A stretch of 64,000 nucleotides of DNA, from assembly GCA_000818945.1 (NCBI GenBank), contig KN805395.1, forward strand, positions 232,749 through 296,748. Reading direction: 5' to 3'. Position numbers and translations under genes: made by a program. Source of the stretch: Schizochytrium sp. CCTCC M209059. Its lineage: Eukaryota; Sar; Bigyra; Thraustochytrida; Thraustochytriidae. The notes under the pieces are model-generated. The model was not told the origin of the DNA. It worked only from the letters and a program-made list of their open reading frames with translations, and ran no database searches. The stretch's first letter is position 1. Every line of letters begins with the position of its first letter. Positions 41,085 to 51,484 of the stretch are shown here, in pieces.

Positions 41085-41492
41085 AGTCGGAAGCCCGCTT
41101 CGATTTAACCCGCTGCTCGGCGGTTGTGAGTCTCGTGCTGCCGGAATAAGCACCGATGTGCTCTTGCTCGCTGCGGGTCGCTTGTTTGTGTAACACTTAC
41201 CGGAGACACTTTGGCTCTGACGTACATTTCTTTCGACCTCTTTGCCCCCTCCTCAACCCTTCCACCCACCATGACTGAATGAATCAATGATGATCGCGGC
41301 ACAATGAGGTTCCTCGGCAAGACGTAGTTGAATGCGCTTGTAGCAAGCGCATGAAAGGTAAAGGTATTTCTGACGATCTGTACAGCTTCTATTCCGCCCT
41401 CACCCTCTCCAATAACTGCCTTTTCCCCCCAAGTATCGAAACATTGCGTTTCTCATCTATTTGCTTATCTCAACCAAAGGTCATGTGCAGTA
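41085..41492. other. Convergent 3' region, NUF2 and PG-rich repeat gene
   Basis: About 0.4 kb of mixed composition. No gene, repeat or RNA seen. Confidence 0.45.
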
Positions 41493-42944
41493 TTACTTTT
41501 GCTTTGTATTTGTTCGAGGCGTATCGAAGGTTTTCCAAGATGAGGGCGCAGGGACAGTTCTTGGACGCGGGTGTCTGCGACGAAAAGCTGGTACAGGAGA
41601 CGCGAGTCCTTCTTCCAGATATGCGTTGTCATCATCAGAGTCATGCTCGACATCAGATGGAATGAACTCGTCTTCTTGGTTTGTGCTCGGCGGAAATCGA
41701 GCCAACGACATATCTCTCGTGGGCACGGGGGAGACGTATTCGTCCTGGGTTGTTTTGCGCGATCGGCGTAGATGTGCATTCCCGTGACCGCGGCCTCGCC
41801 TTGGATTGTCATTGCGTGCGTCGCCGCTAGTGCCATTGTCACCGTCAGCGTATGCAGTCTTGTCATCGTCGAACTTGTCGTCATCGTCGTCGTCCTCGTC
41901 ATCGGTAGTGGCAGCACCCGAGCCATGCTGATGACCAAGCTTGCCTGCCCCGAATGCAATTGGGTTGCTGTTTGCCAACGAGGGATCAACGTCCAAGAGT
42001 CCAAAACCATACGCCTCGCTCGCAGGAAGACTGGCGGTGGCAAATTCATAGTTGCTTAGCAGCGCAGGGTATGCTCCATCCGGTTCATCGACAAAAGAAC
42101 TTCCACTGGGGTTATTTCCCGAAAAGATGACCTGCCGCGATACAGGTCGAGTCGGAGGCAGCTCGTAGGAGGGGGCTTGCAGGGCCCTCGAAGGCTTGGG
42201 TGAACGTCGTGCGCGGCGGGACGCGATGGCTTGACATGGGAGAACATAGGAAGTGCGCGGGCGAAACATGTCGTCAAAGCATTTCGACTTGGACTCCAGC
42301 AAACCTTTGAAGTGTTCCTTGCGGCGCTGCAGGCGGTCCACCGTTGACGGGCGTGACTCGCTTTCATAGATGCCCTTTTCTGCGATGTCGAGGATGCCCT
42401 TGCGATGTTTGATCTGCAGCTGTCGGAGATTTTCGAGACGTCTTTCTGTCGCGCCAAGGTGTGCTGCCTCTGCAAAAGAAGAAAAATTCTCGGTGGCGCG
42501 TCGCTTGGCCTCAAAGGTGCCCTCTGGGGCCGCGTCATAGGTTCCGGGTCCTGGGAACCGTGGCTCCACGCCTCGGCCCCATCCGTCGACGGGTGTACGG
42601 CCCACCCCAAAGGTTGATTTTGGCCACAAATCGAATTGCGTTGGGCTCTTGTGCCGGCTGTCTTTGGCCGCCATAGAGCGCATTCCCTTCATGGTGATTT
42701 TGGCAAGTCTTTCGTGCGATTTGGACATGAGCAACTTTTTTGAGGTTTGCTGTGGCTGGAGCTTGGAGACGCGCAATGGCATTTGTAGGGGCCGCTCTGT
42801 TCGCCGGACCTGAAGTTGTTGCAATTGAGGCGCTAGGCCAAAGTCAGAGTGTTTGGACAGGCTATACTGTCCAGGGCCAGGTATCTTGCGCGCCTCCTTG
42901 ATGTCTGCATCTGGATGCATCCATGGTGCTGCCTGCGGCAGCAT
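41493..42944 (-). CDS. Sperm-tail PG-rich repeat (SHIPPO/ODF3-like) protein
   Basis: A 483-residue basic and Ser/Pro-rich protein with sperm-tail PG-rich repeats: IPGPGQY (21-27) and FPGPGTY (130-136), plus weaker copies such as APSYELP. Proteins with this repeat bind or line axonemal microtubules and outer dense fibres of flagella. The central part contains a helical segment (RRLENLRQLQIKHRKGILDIAEKGIYES). The last 150 residues are Asp/Gly/Asn-rich and disordered, with a cluster of Asp near residue 365. The ATG at 42944 is the first in frame. No introns. A flagellar role is inferred from the repeat. Confidence 0.82.
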   Translation of the reverse strand: MLPQAAPWMHPDADIKEARKIPGPGQYSLSKHSDFGLAPQLQQLQVRRTERPLQMPLRVSKLQPQQTSKKLLMSKSHERLAKITMKGMRSMAAKDSRHKSPTQFDLWPKSTFGVGRTPVDGWGRGVEPRFPGPGTYDAAPEGTFEAKRRATENFSSFAEAAHLGATERRLENLRQLQIKHRKGILDIAEKGIYESESRPSTVDRLQRRKEHFKGLLESKSKCFDDMFRPRTSYVLPCQAIASRRARRSPKPSRALQAPSYELPPTRPVSRQVIFSGNNPSGSSFVDEPDGAYPALLSNYEFATASLPASEAYGFGLLDVDPSLANSNPIAFGAGKLGHQHGSGAATTDDEDDDDDDKFDDDKTAYADGDNGTSGDARNDNPRRGRGHGNAHLRRSRKTTQDEYVSPVPTRDMSLARFPPSTNQEDEFIPSDVEHDSDDDNAYLEEGLASPVPAFRRRHPRPRTVPAPSSWKTFDTPRTNTKQK

Positions 42945-44714
42945 GCTCTACGTCGCCGTTGTCGACGCGGTCTCCGTCAACTCGCTGTACTGCGACACCG
43001 TGTGAGGGACGATGCGCTGGCGCAGATTCGCGCATGGACAAATCCCCCCCCGCGCGAGCACAGCTACGCAAGCACGCAAGCGCGCAAGCAAGGCGGCGTC
43101 GCGCCAAGTTTTTGATTTCGTTATGCGAGTCACTTTGACGCGGCGCGCGCCAAGCGATCCGATGAACCGAATTTGATCCGATATGCAATGATGAGTCCGC
43201 TTCAGAGCAGCTGTGAGAGAGAAGCCAAAAGCAAAAGTGCGCTATATGGCCGGATCCAATGAGGTCTTTCGTGTGCTTCACCGACTTTCCGTACAGATCA
43301 GATCAGATCCGGCGAACTAGGCCTAGATCAAACTGGCCGATCGGTCTGTCACTTAAGAGTAAGATAATTTCTCAAGTTTTCACCGGACAAATGAGAATGA
43401 GAAAAAAAAAAAAGAATGAAAAGAAGCAAAAAAATCTTATGAAAGTCATTTTCAACGCTTCATTTGAACTAGCCTATTACACGGCAAACAAAAGATGCGC
43501 TGTCCGTCGAAAGAGCAAGAGAGAGAGAAAGAGAGAGAGACGGCGACATGAGCAAATCCTCGGGGAAGATTCACAAGCGCATACCTCTTGTACATGATGG
43601 TTGGTAAGCTTGTCCTGGTTAATCTTGGGACCGTGGCATGGCATAAGGGTGTGCATGTATATGCATTGCTGGAGAGCCAAAGGGGAGAAAGAAAGTAGTG
43701 CATTTTGCAAGGAATGAAAGAGTGAAGGGCGACATTTAGAGTTAGTGCATTCCAAAATAGTGGGCCGCATGTTTCAAAGCCAAACAAATTGTATTTTTCT
43801 TTAGACAAAGCTTGAAACTAACGTTGAAGCAAGGTGGACTACCTTGGTATATAAATGTAATGCTCGCAAGAGGTTCGTCGACAGCTACAAACACTTTGTA
43901 GAAGAGACAAATACGAATTAAGTCCACAATCGCACCTGGAAAAAGTTGGACTTCACGATTCACTTGATATTCACAGCAGCGTCTTCAAATGTACGTACAG
44001 CACAAGCTGCTTGTGAAGAGTGAGGACATAAGCTTCCGAAGTCGAAAGATTCTGTTGAATGTGCAGCTGCCTGAAGCTCTGTGTTCTCTCTGCACGCTCG
44101 CTTCGTCTCTGCTCGCCCGCTCTCTCTCTCTCTCTCTCTCCCGCTCTCGCTCTCGCTCGCTTGCGTTGTTCTTTTGGATCCGAAGCCAGCACTTAACCTA
44201 CCGTCCGTCGCCCATGATCTTCTCCCCCTCCCTACTGGCCCTGCTCGCTCCGCTTTGCCACTCCTTTCTCATTCCATTCCATTCCATTCCATCCCATTCC
44301 ATTCCATTCTCTTCCGAGCGCTTTTTCTCCGTCGCAGCTCAAGGCCCAGCTGTCGACGTCCCGATCCGCCTCCCTCGCCTTGCACATCCATCCTGGCGGC
44401 CTGCTCCCCGTCCTTGTGCAGTGCAGCGCTCCCTCCCTCCTACAGTGGCCGCAAGAAGAGCAGGAATACGTATACTACTCGAGTAGAAAGTCAACTTGGC
44501 TGACCGGGCTCGAGCAGCAGGCAAAGAGAGAGGGGGAGAGAGGGAGTCGAAGCGAAGGAGGGAGGCGAGCGGAGGCAAGCAAGCAGACGCGGACCAGACG
44601 TTCGAGGGCTTCGTTCGCGCTCCGGCGAGCGGCGGGCAGAGCGGCGCGCGCCGGGCCGGGCCGAGCGGGCGGCGGCGGGCGGCGGGCGCGCAGGCGGCGG
44701 CGGCAGCAGCGCAG
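42945..44714. other. Long divergent intergenic region, PG-rich repeat gene and STOML2
   Basis: About 1.8 kb. It is AT-rich between 43380 and 44000 and then GC-rich up to the STOML2 start. It contains an A-rich run (43393-43405), AG repeats (43515-43535), CT repeats (44116-44145) and CATTC pentamers (44271-44310). Short frames in it have no recognisable products. No RNA gene recognised. Confidence 0.5.
44271..44310. repeat. ATTCC/CATTC pentanucleotide microsatellite
   Basis: About eight copies of ATTCC with one variant unit (ATCCC), in the upstream region of STOML2. Confidence 0.85.
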
Positions 44715-45902
44715 ATGCTGATGCGCGCGCAGACGAGGACGCTGTGGACGCGAGGCGCGACCAGAGCCCTCGCCGCGACAGGAGACGCCACGGCGGCGCC
44801 GAGGGCCCTGGCGAGAGGCGCGCCGACGCAGCGGCAAGTGCACTCGTCCGTGTCGATGAGCGCCCCCTATGGGCAGCATCCCTCGGGCTTCCCGTCGAGC
44901 AAAAAGCCACTGCCGGTTAACTTGGGCGTGCGGATCGTACCGCAGCAGAGCGCGTGGGTGGTGGAGCGCTTCGGAAAATTCTTCAAGATCCTCGAGCCAG
45001 GCTTGCATTTCCTCATCCCCGTGGTGGACCGCATTGCGTACGTACACTCGCTCAAGGAGGAAGCCTTTCCCATTCCTAACCAGCAGGCTATTACCAAGGA
45101 CAACGTGACGATTAGCATTGATGGTGTGCTGTACGTCAAGGTGGTCTCACCGTACGATGCTTCGTACGGGGTGGAAGATGCCATCTTCGCCGTGGTGCAG
45201 CTGGCGCAGACGACGATGCGTTCCGAGCTGGGCAAGATCACGCTGGACAAGACTTTTGAGGAGCGCGAGAATCTGAATCGCTCAATTGTGAATTCTATTA
45301 ATGAGGCGGCACTGTCGTGGGGCGTGCAGTGCCTTCGCTACGAGATTCGCGATATCGCGCCGCCGCCCAGCGTGCGGCAGTCGATGGACATGCAGGCCGA
45401 GGCTGAGCGCCGCAAGCGCGCGGAGATCCTGCAGTCCGAGGGTGACCGCCAGGCCCAGGTGAACGAGGCCGAGGGCCACAAACAGGCTGTGATCATGAAG
45501 GCCGAGGCCGAAGCCCAGAAGATTACGCTTCGCGCCGAGGCCACTGCGCAGGGTCTCCGCATCATCTCCGATGCTATCCAAAAGCCTGGCGGCATGGACG
45601 CCACCACGCTGCGCATCGCGGAGCAGTACCTGGACGCCTTTGGCAACCTTGCCAAGAAGAGCAACAGTGTGATCTTGCCTGCCAATGTCGGCGACCCGGC
45701 CGGCATGGTTGCCCAGGCCATGTCGGTTTTTACCTCACTGACCAAGGCCCAGAATGATGCCAAGGGCCCCTTGCACCGCGGCGCGAACAGCTCGCGTTCG
45801 GGCGCCGCCTCGCACTTTGATGATCACGACGGCTCCGGCTCGTCTTCTTCCGGTTCGTCTTCGTCTGGATCCCACGATATCAAGTCCATCCGCGACCTTT
45901 GA
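44715..45902 (+). CDS. STOML2: Stomatin-like protein 2, mitochondrial (SPFH family)
   Basis: Inner-membrane scaffold that binds cardiolipin and prohibitins and stabilises respiratory complexes and proteases. The 395-residue product starts with an Arg/Ala/Thr-rich presequence (MLMRAQTRTLWTRGATRAL), fitting mitochondrial import. The SPFH domain follows (about 70-240), with IVPQQSAWVVERFGKF, LEPGLHFLIPVVDRIAYVHSLKE and QTTMRSELGKITLDKTFEERE. A coiled region rich in Ala/Glu (about 240-300: AEAERRKRAEILQSEG, AEAEAQKI) leads to a C-terminal hydrophobic segment. The last 50 residues are a Ser/Gly-rich tail. Length and order match SLP2 of animals and plants. The frame remains open upstream of the ATG without another ATG. 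Confidence 0.93.
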   Translation: MLMRAQTRTLWTRGATRALAATGDATAAPRALARGAPTQRQVHSSVSMSAPYGQHPSGFPSSKKPLPVNLGVRIVPQQSAWVVERFGKFFKILEPGLHFLIPVVDRIAYVHSLKEEAFPIPNQQAITKDNVTISIDGVLYVKVVSPYDASYGVEDAIFAVVQLAQTTMRSELGKITLDKTFEERENLNRSIVNSINEAALSWGVQCLRYEIRDIAPPPSVRQSMDMQAEAERRKRAEILQSEGDRQAQVNEAEGHKQAVIMKAEAEAQKITLRAEATAQGLRIISDAIQKPGGMDATTLRIAEQYLDAFGNLAKKSNSVILPANVGDPAGMVAQAMSVFTSLTKAQNDAKGPLHRGANSSRSGAASHFDDHDGSGSSSSGSSSSGSHDIKSIRDL

Positions 45903-46576
45903 GCAACTGTGCTGACGCACTTGACCTACAAATGCGCCCGTCTGTGAGCTCGGACGTGCAGCAAGCAAGCTGAGGCGATCAATTTTTTTTACACACCTTG
46001 GCATTTCTTTTTGTGCACGCTCGCCGCAAGATAATCTAGTACGTAAGGTAAGATGAGCCCATATACATTTTCGTGAATGGCGCGCCAATTACTTTTTGCC
46101 GTCGGTGAATCTTTCTGGGATCTATCTTGATGTCTTTCGCAGAAACTAATTTTATTGAGCTCTCTCGACATCCTGTGGCTGCTGACAGCTCAATTAAGAG
46201 AGAGAAGCTTGAGAGCTGTCCTTGTCCATCTCTTGCTGAGCTCTGTGGATGAGACGAAGCTTGCGCGTACGCGCGTGCTCTCATCTCCAGAGCCATTCTG
46301 CACGTTTACGAACGACATGTGAAAGCGTGGGATTTGACAATGGACCGCCCGCCCACCGCCAATGAGGCTCGGGTCAACAGACCTTGAATTCAATTCACTG
46401 AGATTGGCGAGGGAGCTGGCACGAAGCGCGGCCCTTCGCGCGAGAAGCAAGGGTACACGTGCCGTGCCGTGGTGTGCCGAGTCCTGTCCGCAGAAACGTG
46501 GAGAGAGGGCACGCGAGAAGCGAGAGCTTGCGAGTCGCGTTCACGACCAGCGCATTGGAAATCGGGTGGCGGCGCC
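45903..46576. other. Intergenic region between STOML2 and TSR3
   Basis: Same-strand spacer of 0.67 kb holding the STOML2 3' region and the TSR3 promoter. No gene or repeat seen. Confidence 0.45.
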
Positions 46577-48289
46577 ATGAAGGCGTCTGGAGCGCGCAAG
46601 AGCGGTCGTAAGGGCGGCGGTGGCGGTGGCGGCGGCGGCGGCCGGCGGCGTGGCGGCGGCGGCGGCGGCCGGAAGACGGCTCAGCGTGAGCGCGATTCGC
46701 GACGCGAGCGAAACTTTCCCATCAAGCTGGCTATGTGGGACTTTGAGCAGTGCGACGCGAAGCGTTGCACGGGGCGCAAGCTGGCGCGACAGGGCTACCT
46801 GCGCACGCTCAAGATTGGGCAGAGTTTTCAGGGCGTGGTGCTCTCCCCGCTAGGGACGCAATGTGTTTCGCCCGAGGACCGCGAGATTGTGGAAACCTGC
46901 GGCGCGAGCGCCATCGACTGCTCGTGGGCGCGCCTCGACGAGGTTCCCTTTGCCCGTCTCAAGGGCCACCCTCGGCTCCTGCCCTTTTTGGTGGCTGCCA
47001 ATCCCGTCAACTACGGACGCCCTGGCAAGCTCACATGCGCCGAGGCCATGTGCGCGACGCTGTACATTACGAATTTTAAGCAGGAGGCGCACGACCTTTT
47101 GCAGGATTTTGGATGGGGCGAGGAGTTCATTCGTCTCAACGAGGAGCTGCTCGAAAAGTACAGCGCTTGCGAGGATGCGCAGGGCGTGCTCGCTGTGCAA
47201 AAGGACTTTCTCGAGCGCGAGGCACGCCGGGCTGAGGAAAATAAAGCTCGCGGCATGGATCTCCCGCCAATGGAATCGTCATCAGAAGAAGAAGACGAAG
47301 ACGAAGACGAAAACGAAGACGATGGCGAGAATGATGGAGAAGTAGAAGAGGGAGAAGAAGAAGAAGAAGAAGAAGAAGAAGAAGAAGAAGAAGAAGAAGA
47401 AGAAGAAGAAGAAGAAGAAGAAGAAGAAGAAGAAGAAGAAGAAGAAGAAGAAGAAGAAGAAGAAGAAGAAGAAGAAGAAGAAGAAGAAGAAGAAGAAGAA
47501 GAAGAAGAAGAAGAAGAAGAAGAAGAAGAAGAAGAAGAAGAAGAAGAAGAAGAAGAAGAAGAAGAAGAAGAAGAAGAAGAAGAAGAAGAAGAAGAAGAAG
47601 AAGAAGAAGAAGAAGAAGAAGAAGAAGAAGAAGAAGAAGAAGAAGAAGAAGAAGAAGAAGAAGAAGAAGAAGAAGAAGAAGAAGAAGAAGAAGAAGAAGA
47701 AGAAGAAGAAGAAGAAGAAGAAGAAGAAGAAGAAGAAGAAGAAGAAGAAGAAGAAGAAGAAGAAGAAGAAGAAGAAGAAGAAGAAGAAGAAGAAGAAGAA
47801 GAAGAAGAAGAAGAAGAAGAAGAAGAAGAAGAAGAAGAAGAAGAAGAAGAAGAAGAAGAAGAAGAAGAAGAAGAAGAAGAAGAAGAAGAAGAAGAAGAAG
47901 AAGAAGAGGGTGAGGACGAAGATTCCGATTCAGTTGGCGGGCCGGATTGCGTTGTTCCACCTGCCCCCCCGGCTTCGGAAACAGCAAATGAGAACGGTAC
48001 CGCGAATGGAGAAAAGTCGCAGACGGATGAGCAGATAGACAAGGCCGGACTCGACCCTCGCTTTCAAGGTGATCAAGAAAAAGACGTAGGGAATGAAGAA
48101 GGGAACGAGCAGGTCAAGGACGAAAGTGGACTTGCGAGCGTAGATAACTCGCAAGCAGAACATTCGCAGACTGATCGTCTGAATCGGCAATTGCTCGCCT
48201 CGTTCGGACAAATGGGTCTTGATCCCGAGTTTCAGAAGAAGATTGACGCGTATCAGGCGCAAGCAGCAGGATCAGACGACGACTTTTGA
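46577..48289 (+). CDS. TSR3: 18S rRNA aminocarboxypropyltransferase Tsr3, with giant poly-Glu tract
   Basis: Transfers the 3-amino-3-carboxypropyl group from S-adenosylmethionine to a hypermodified pseudouridine in 18S rRNA, late in small-subunit assembly. The 570-residue product has a Gly/Arg-rich N-terminus (10-31) and then the conserved Tsr3 domain (about 48-225): MWDFEQCDAKRCTGRKLAR, FQGVVLSPLGT, VSPEDREIVE, AIDCSWARLDEVPF, RLLPFLVAANPVNYGRP and LTCAEAMCATLYI. After an acidic lead, residues 260-444 are 185 consecutive Glu, then an acidic, Gln-containing tail. Yeast Tsr3 also has an acidic C-terminal tail, but far shorter. The catalytic domain looks complete, so the enzyme should work. ATG at 46577 (GCCATGA). 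An AATAAA lies at about 48308. Confidence 0.92.
   Translation: MKASGARKSGRKGGGGGGGGGGRRRGGGGGGRKTAQRERDSRRERNFPIKLAMWDFEQCDAKRCTGRKLARQGYLRTLKIGQSFQGVVLSPLGTQCVSPEDREIVETCGASAIDCSWARLDEVPFARLKGHPRLLPFLVAANPVNYGRPGKLTCAEAMCATLYITNFKQEAHDLLQDFGWGEEFIRLNEELLEKYSACEDAQGVLAVQKDFLEREARRAEENKARGMDLPPMESSSEEEDEDEDENEDDGENDGEVEEGEEEEEEEEEEEEEEEEEEEEEEEEEEEEEEEEEEEEEEEEEEEEEEEEEEEEEEEEEEEEEEEEEEEEEEEEEEEEEEEEEEEEEEEEEEEEEEEEEEEEEEEEEEEEEEEEEEEEEEEEEEEEEEEEEEEEEEEEEEEEEEEEEEEEEEEEEEEEEEEEEEEEEEEEEEEEEEEEEEEEEEEEEGEDEDSDSVGGPDCVVPPAPPASETANENGTANGEKSQTDEQIDKAGLDPRFQGDQEKDVGNEEGNEQVKDESGLASVDNSQAEHSQTDRLNRQLLASFGQMGLDPEFQKKIDAYQAQAAGSDDDF
47354..47908. repeat. Uninterrupted (GAA)184 trinucleotide repeat in the TSR3 coding region
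   Basis: 184 GAA codons and a final GAG with no interruption over 555 bp. The plus strand is pure purine and the minus strand pure pyrimidine. Such tracts can form triplex DNA. The homogeneity implies recent expansion or active slippage, and the length may be limited by sequencing reads. Confidence 0.97.
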
Positions 48290-48658
48290 GGTGGCCAAGA
48301 TGAAACAAATAAACTAAGAAAGAAGATTAGCAAAATGTGTAGTTGGATTGGACTAGAAGAACGTGCACCACACACACACATACCTTTTCAATCTTACATG
48401 TAAGCAGCAAAAGTCTTTCATTGCTCCCCGCTGGATTTGCATCAAATCGTGAGCCGGTCTTTGATATTTTCGAGCAATCAACCTGAAAAGCGAATAAAAT
48501 AAATTGAAAGGGAGAATAGGGAGAATGAAAACATGACAGAGACAGCACTCGCGCGTGTCTCTAAGAGAGAGGGGGGGGAGGGGGGGGGGGGGGACCCCTC
48601 CCCCCCGCGCGCGCTCTTTTCTCGCGAGGTGCGAGGAGGAAAGGCTTATAAATATTCT
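48290..48658. other. Convergent 3' region with G-run/C-run inverted repeat
   Basis: Facing 3' ends of TSR3 and the PP2C gene. At about 48567-48607 a run of G (with one A) is followed by ACCCCTCCCCCCC, forming a G/C inverted repeat that could fold as a hairpin or G-quadruplex. CA repeats lie at about 48367-48381. Confidence 0.6.
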
Positions 48659-49798
48659 TCAGGGCTCGATGTGGAGCAGGACGCAGGAAGCGTCGTCATT
48701 TGTGCCTTGAGTAGCGGTTTTGGCGAGCGCTTTGGCGGCTGAATTATAGTTGCCTTCGTTGAGGTTGAGCTCGCGAATAGCCGTGTCAAGGGCGCGCTTG
48801 TTGGACATGGAGTCCCAAACGCCATCCGTGGCAAGGACAATGAGGACCGGGGAGGTGATGGGAATGACGACGACCTGGGGCTCGGCCACGACAATGCCTT
48901 CGCCGACGCGCATTTTAATGTCCCAGTCGCCAAGCGTACGGGTGGGGCTGAGGTTGTCGATGCGGCCGTTCGAAATGACACCCCCGGCGTCCGTAATACG
49001 GTCGTACTCGGCAGGCGAGGAAGTGCGGTGATCGTCGGTGGCTTGGATCGTCAGCGTGGGACTGCGGCGAAGCAAACGATGGGAGCGCTGGGAGGCAGGA
49101 CGGTAGACGGCGCGGCAGTCGCCGCAGTGTGCGACGACGCACATGTTGCCGAAAACGACGCTGAGCAGGGCGCAGGCCCCGCTCGTCTCGCCGGTGCGCT
49201 CCCAGATCTCGCGAAACTCTTCTTCGAGGGCGGCAAAGGTCTCTTTGAGCGAATCGTGGACCCCCTGGAGACTCTCGTCGAGGCCGGCGTCCGAGGCGTG
49301 GCGAACGTGTTGCTCTTCGTCGCCCTCGTCATTTTCGTGGCTAAAGAGCTGGTCTACGTCGTGTTCACAGTCGTCGTCGTCGTCGGCGCTCGAGTCCTCC
49401 TCAAGCTGGCCCTCGGTGAAGATGGGGCTGCGGCTCTGGCGGCGGATGGCCTCGAGCAGGCCGCGCGAGGACAAGGCCTCGCGGAGGCGCTCGAGCGCGT
49501 GTCTTGCGAGAAAGTCGGCGCAGAGGGATCCACCGTGGCCGTCGATCACCGCGGTGAGCCCGAGTTCGCGGTCGACATCGACGCGGTCCTCGTTGCCCAC
49601 AATGAGTCCCTCGGAGGCCCTCGCGGCCATTCTGCGTTTCCGGCCGGGCACCGACGCGACGCCCATGCGCACGCGGGGGCCCTTGCTGCTGTTCTCCGCG
49701 CGGACTGCCGTGGCCGTGTCCGCCTGCGATGCTTTGCGCGTGAGCCGCACGCTCAGCCTGCTCAAGCTGCGTCTCGCGTTCTGCCCCATGCGCGCCAT
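48659..49798 (-). CDS. PP2C-family protein phosphatase
   Basis: Metal-dependent Ser/Thr phosphatase. The 379-residue product has AVIDGHGG (83-90, metal-binding Asp86 and Gly87), CGDCRAVYRP, ATDDHR, RTLGDWDIK, LATDGVWDSMS (metal-binding Asp) and TNDDASCVLLHI (final metal-binding Asp). The order is that of the PPM family. An acidic insertion (SSADDDDDCEHDVDQ and following) lies between the second and third motifs. The N-terminal 50 residues are basic. The frame remains open for another 146 codons upstream, rich in Ser and Arg, but without an ATG, so I place the start at 49798. An upstream exon supplying an earlier start cannot be excluded. Confidence 0.88.
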   Translation of the reverse strand: MARMGQNARRSLSRLSVRLTRKASQADTATAVRAENSSKGPRVRMGVASVPGRKRRMAARASEGLIVGNEDRVDVDRELGLTAVIDGHGGSLCADFLARHALERLREALSSRGLLEAIRRQSRSPIFTEGQLEEDSSADDDDDCEHDVDQLFSHENDEGDEEQHVRHASDAGLDESLQGVHDSLKETFAALEEEFREIWERTGETSGACALLSVVFGNMCVVAHCGDCRAVYRPASQRSHRLLRRSPTLTIQATDDHRTSSPAEYDRITDAGGVISNGRIDNLSPTRTLGDWDIKMRVGEGIVVAEPQVVVIPITSPVLIVLATDGVWDSMSNKRALDTAIRELNLNEGNYNSAAKALAKTATQGTNDDASCVLLHIEP

Positions 49799-50837
49799 CT
49801 TCGCCCCGCGCGCTCTCCGACTTCGTCGCCGCCGGCTGGACCGCGCGCTTCGGCCTGCCGCCTCCAGGTCGCCCGCGCTGCTGCTGCTGCTGCTGCCGCT
49901 GCTGCCGCCGCTGCTGCTGCCGCCGCTGCTGTTTCGGTTCTGCTGCTCTAGCCCCGAGTCTGCGCCAAGCCCAGAGAGAGAGAGAGGGAGAGAACGCACG
50001 CGTCCTCGCGCAGCTCCGCTCTGCTCGAGAGAGCGGCGCGAGCTTCCTTCGCCTTCTGCGCTGCTCGCGCTCTTCCTGCGCCTCCTTCCGGGCGAGCACT
50101 TCCGGGGCGAGCAACCGAAGATCGATCGAGCGAGCGAGCGAGCGACCCGCCGGTCGGCCGCTCGCTCGGTCGATGGACGCAGAACTCGAGCGCACTCGAG
50201 CGGACGCCGCCGGGAAGCAGCACGGATGGCCAGCAAGCGAGCGAGCGAGCGAGCGAGCGAGCAAGCAGCACGGAGAGGGCGGGCGAGCTAGATCGAGCTG
50301 GCGGAGTACAAGCAAGCGAGTTGAAGCGAGCAAGTTGAAGCGAGCCAGTTGAAGCGAGCAAGCGAGCAACTTGAGCGCGATCCGGACTGGCTGGCTGGCT
50401 GGCTGGCTGGACGCTGATTCCGCAGTCGCCGCTGCCGCCGAGGAAGGCAGCTGCCTCGGTACGTCGGGCTGGCGCGCGCGTCCGAGGCCTCCTGGGCCAG
50501 CCAGCTCGAGTCGGTCGCTCGCATTCGTTCATGCACGCGCGCGCGCCCCGTCTCCTCGCCTCCGACAAAGAGAAACCCGGCACGTGCCGCACGCGCCGCA
50601 GGTCTGCTCCGGCTGCGCGGCTAGCGAGCGCGCTCTGCGCAGCTCCGGCTGCACAGCTGCACAGCTGGCCGGCCGCGGCCGCGCGGGGCGGGGCCGCGGC
50701 GCGCGGGCGGGCACGTACATCATGATGCGCGCGGCCTGGCGCGGGGCGGAGCCGGTGCCGCGTGAGGGAAGGAAGGAAAGAAGTGGCGCAGACAGGAAGA
50801 AGGAGAAGTAACTCGGCAGGCTTAAGCCTCCCAGGCC

Positions 50838-50911
50838 TTCAAGCCTTTCCAAGCTTTCAAGCCTTTCCAAGCTTTCAAGCCTTTCCAAGCTTTCAAGCCT
50901 TTCCAAGCTTT
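50838..50911. repeat. 18-bp tandem repeat, about four copies
   Basis: Unit TTCAAGCCTTTCCAAGCT repeated about four times with near identity. As the period is a multiple of three, it gives long open frames, but no protein function is indicated. Confidence 0.85.
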
Positions 50912-51484
50912 CCAGCCTCTCGAGCCTCAGCGCGTCAAGCATGGCGAGCACGCCGGGCTCGGGCATGTCGAGCGCGGCGCTGGCACCGGCCGCGGCGGCG
51001 GGCGGGCGGGTGGTTGGTTGGTCGGTTTCTCCTGCCAGCTAGCCGCTGCTGACCGCTAGAGCCCCGCAGCGGCGCCACAGAAGAGAAGAGCGCGGTGCGT
51101 CCCTGGCGGAGAAGATCAGACCACCTGCCTGGTTTGAGCAGCCGGCCAGGAAAAAGGAAAGGAAGAAAGGAAGAAAGGAAGCGGCAGAGCGGGCGCGAAG
51201 TTGACGGTACTTCCTCCCTCCCTCTGCGTGCACAGCCAGCCTGCCTGCTCGCGCAGACGCGCTTGCTTGCTTGCTTGCTTGCTTGCTTCCGGCTGCCCAC
51301 CCTGCCGCTGCTCGCGTCGCTCTCCGCGAGCGCCCCGATCCGGATCGGAGCAAAGCAGCGCGGAGCAGACATGATCGCGACGCGCGGCCGATCACGAAGC
51401 CGCGTCCAGGCGGGCAGGAAACCACGCAGAACCGAGCAAAACAAAGCCCGGCCAAGCAAAACAACGCGGGGCGGCACGGCAAAC

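Noticed and set aside
47011..48042. Minus-strand frames of poly-Ser and poly-Leu opposite the GAA tract
   Set aside because: They are the reverse reading of the GAA repeat inside the TSR3 gene, with no sequence of their own.
49799..50236. Extension of PP2C by 146 codons upstream
   Set aside because: The frame is open but has no ATG and is made of Ser/Arg/Gly simple sequence. It could count only if a spliced upstream exon supplies a start.
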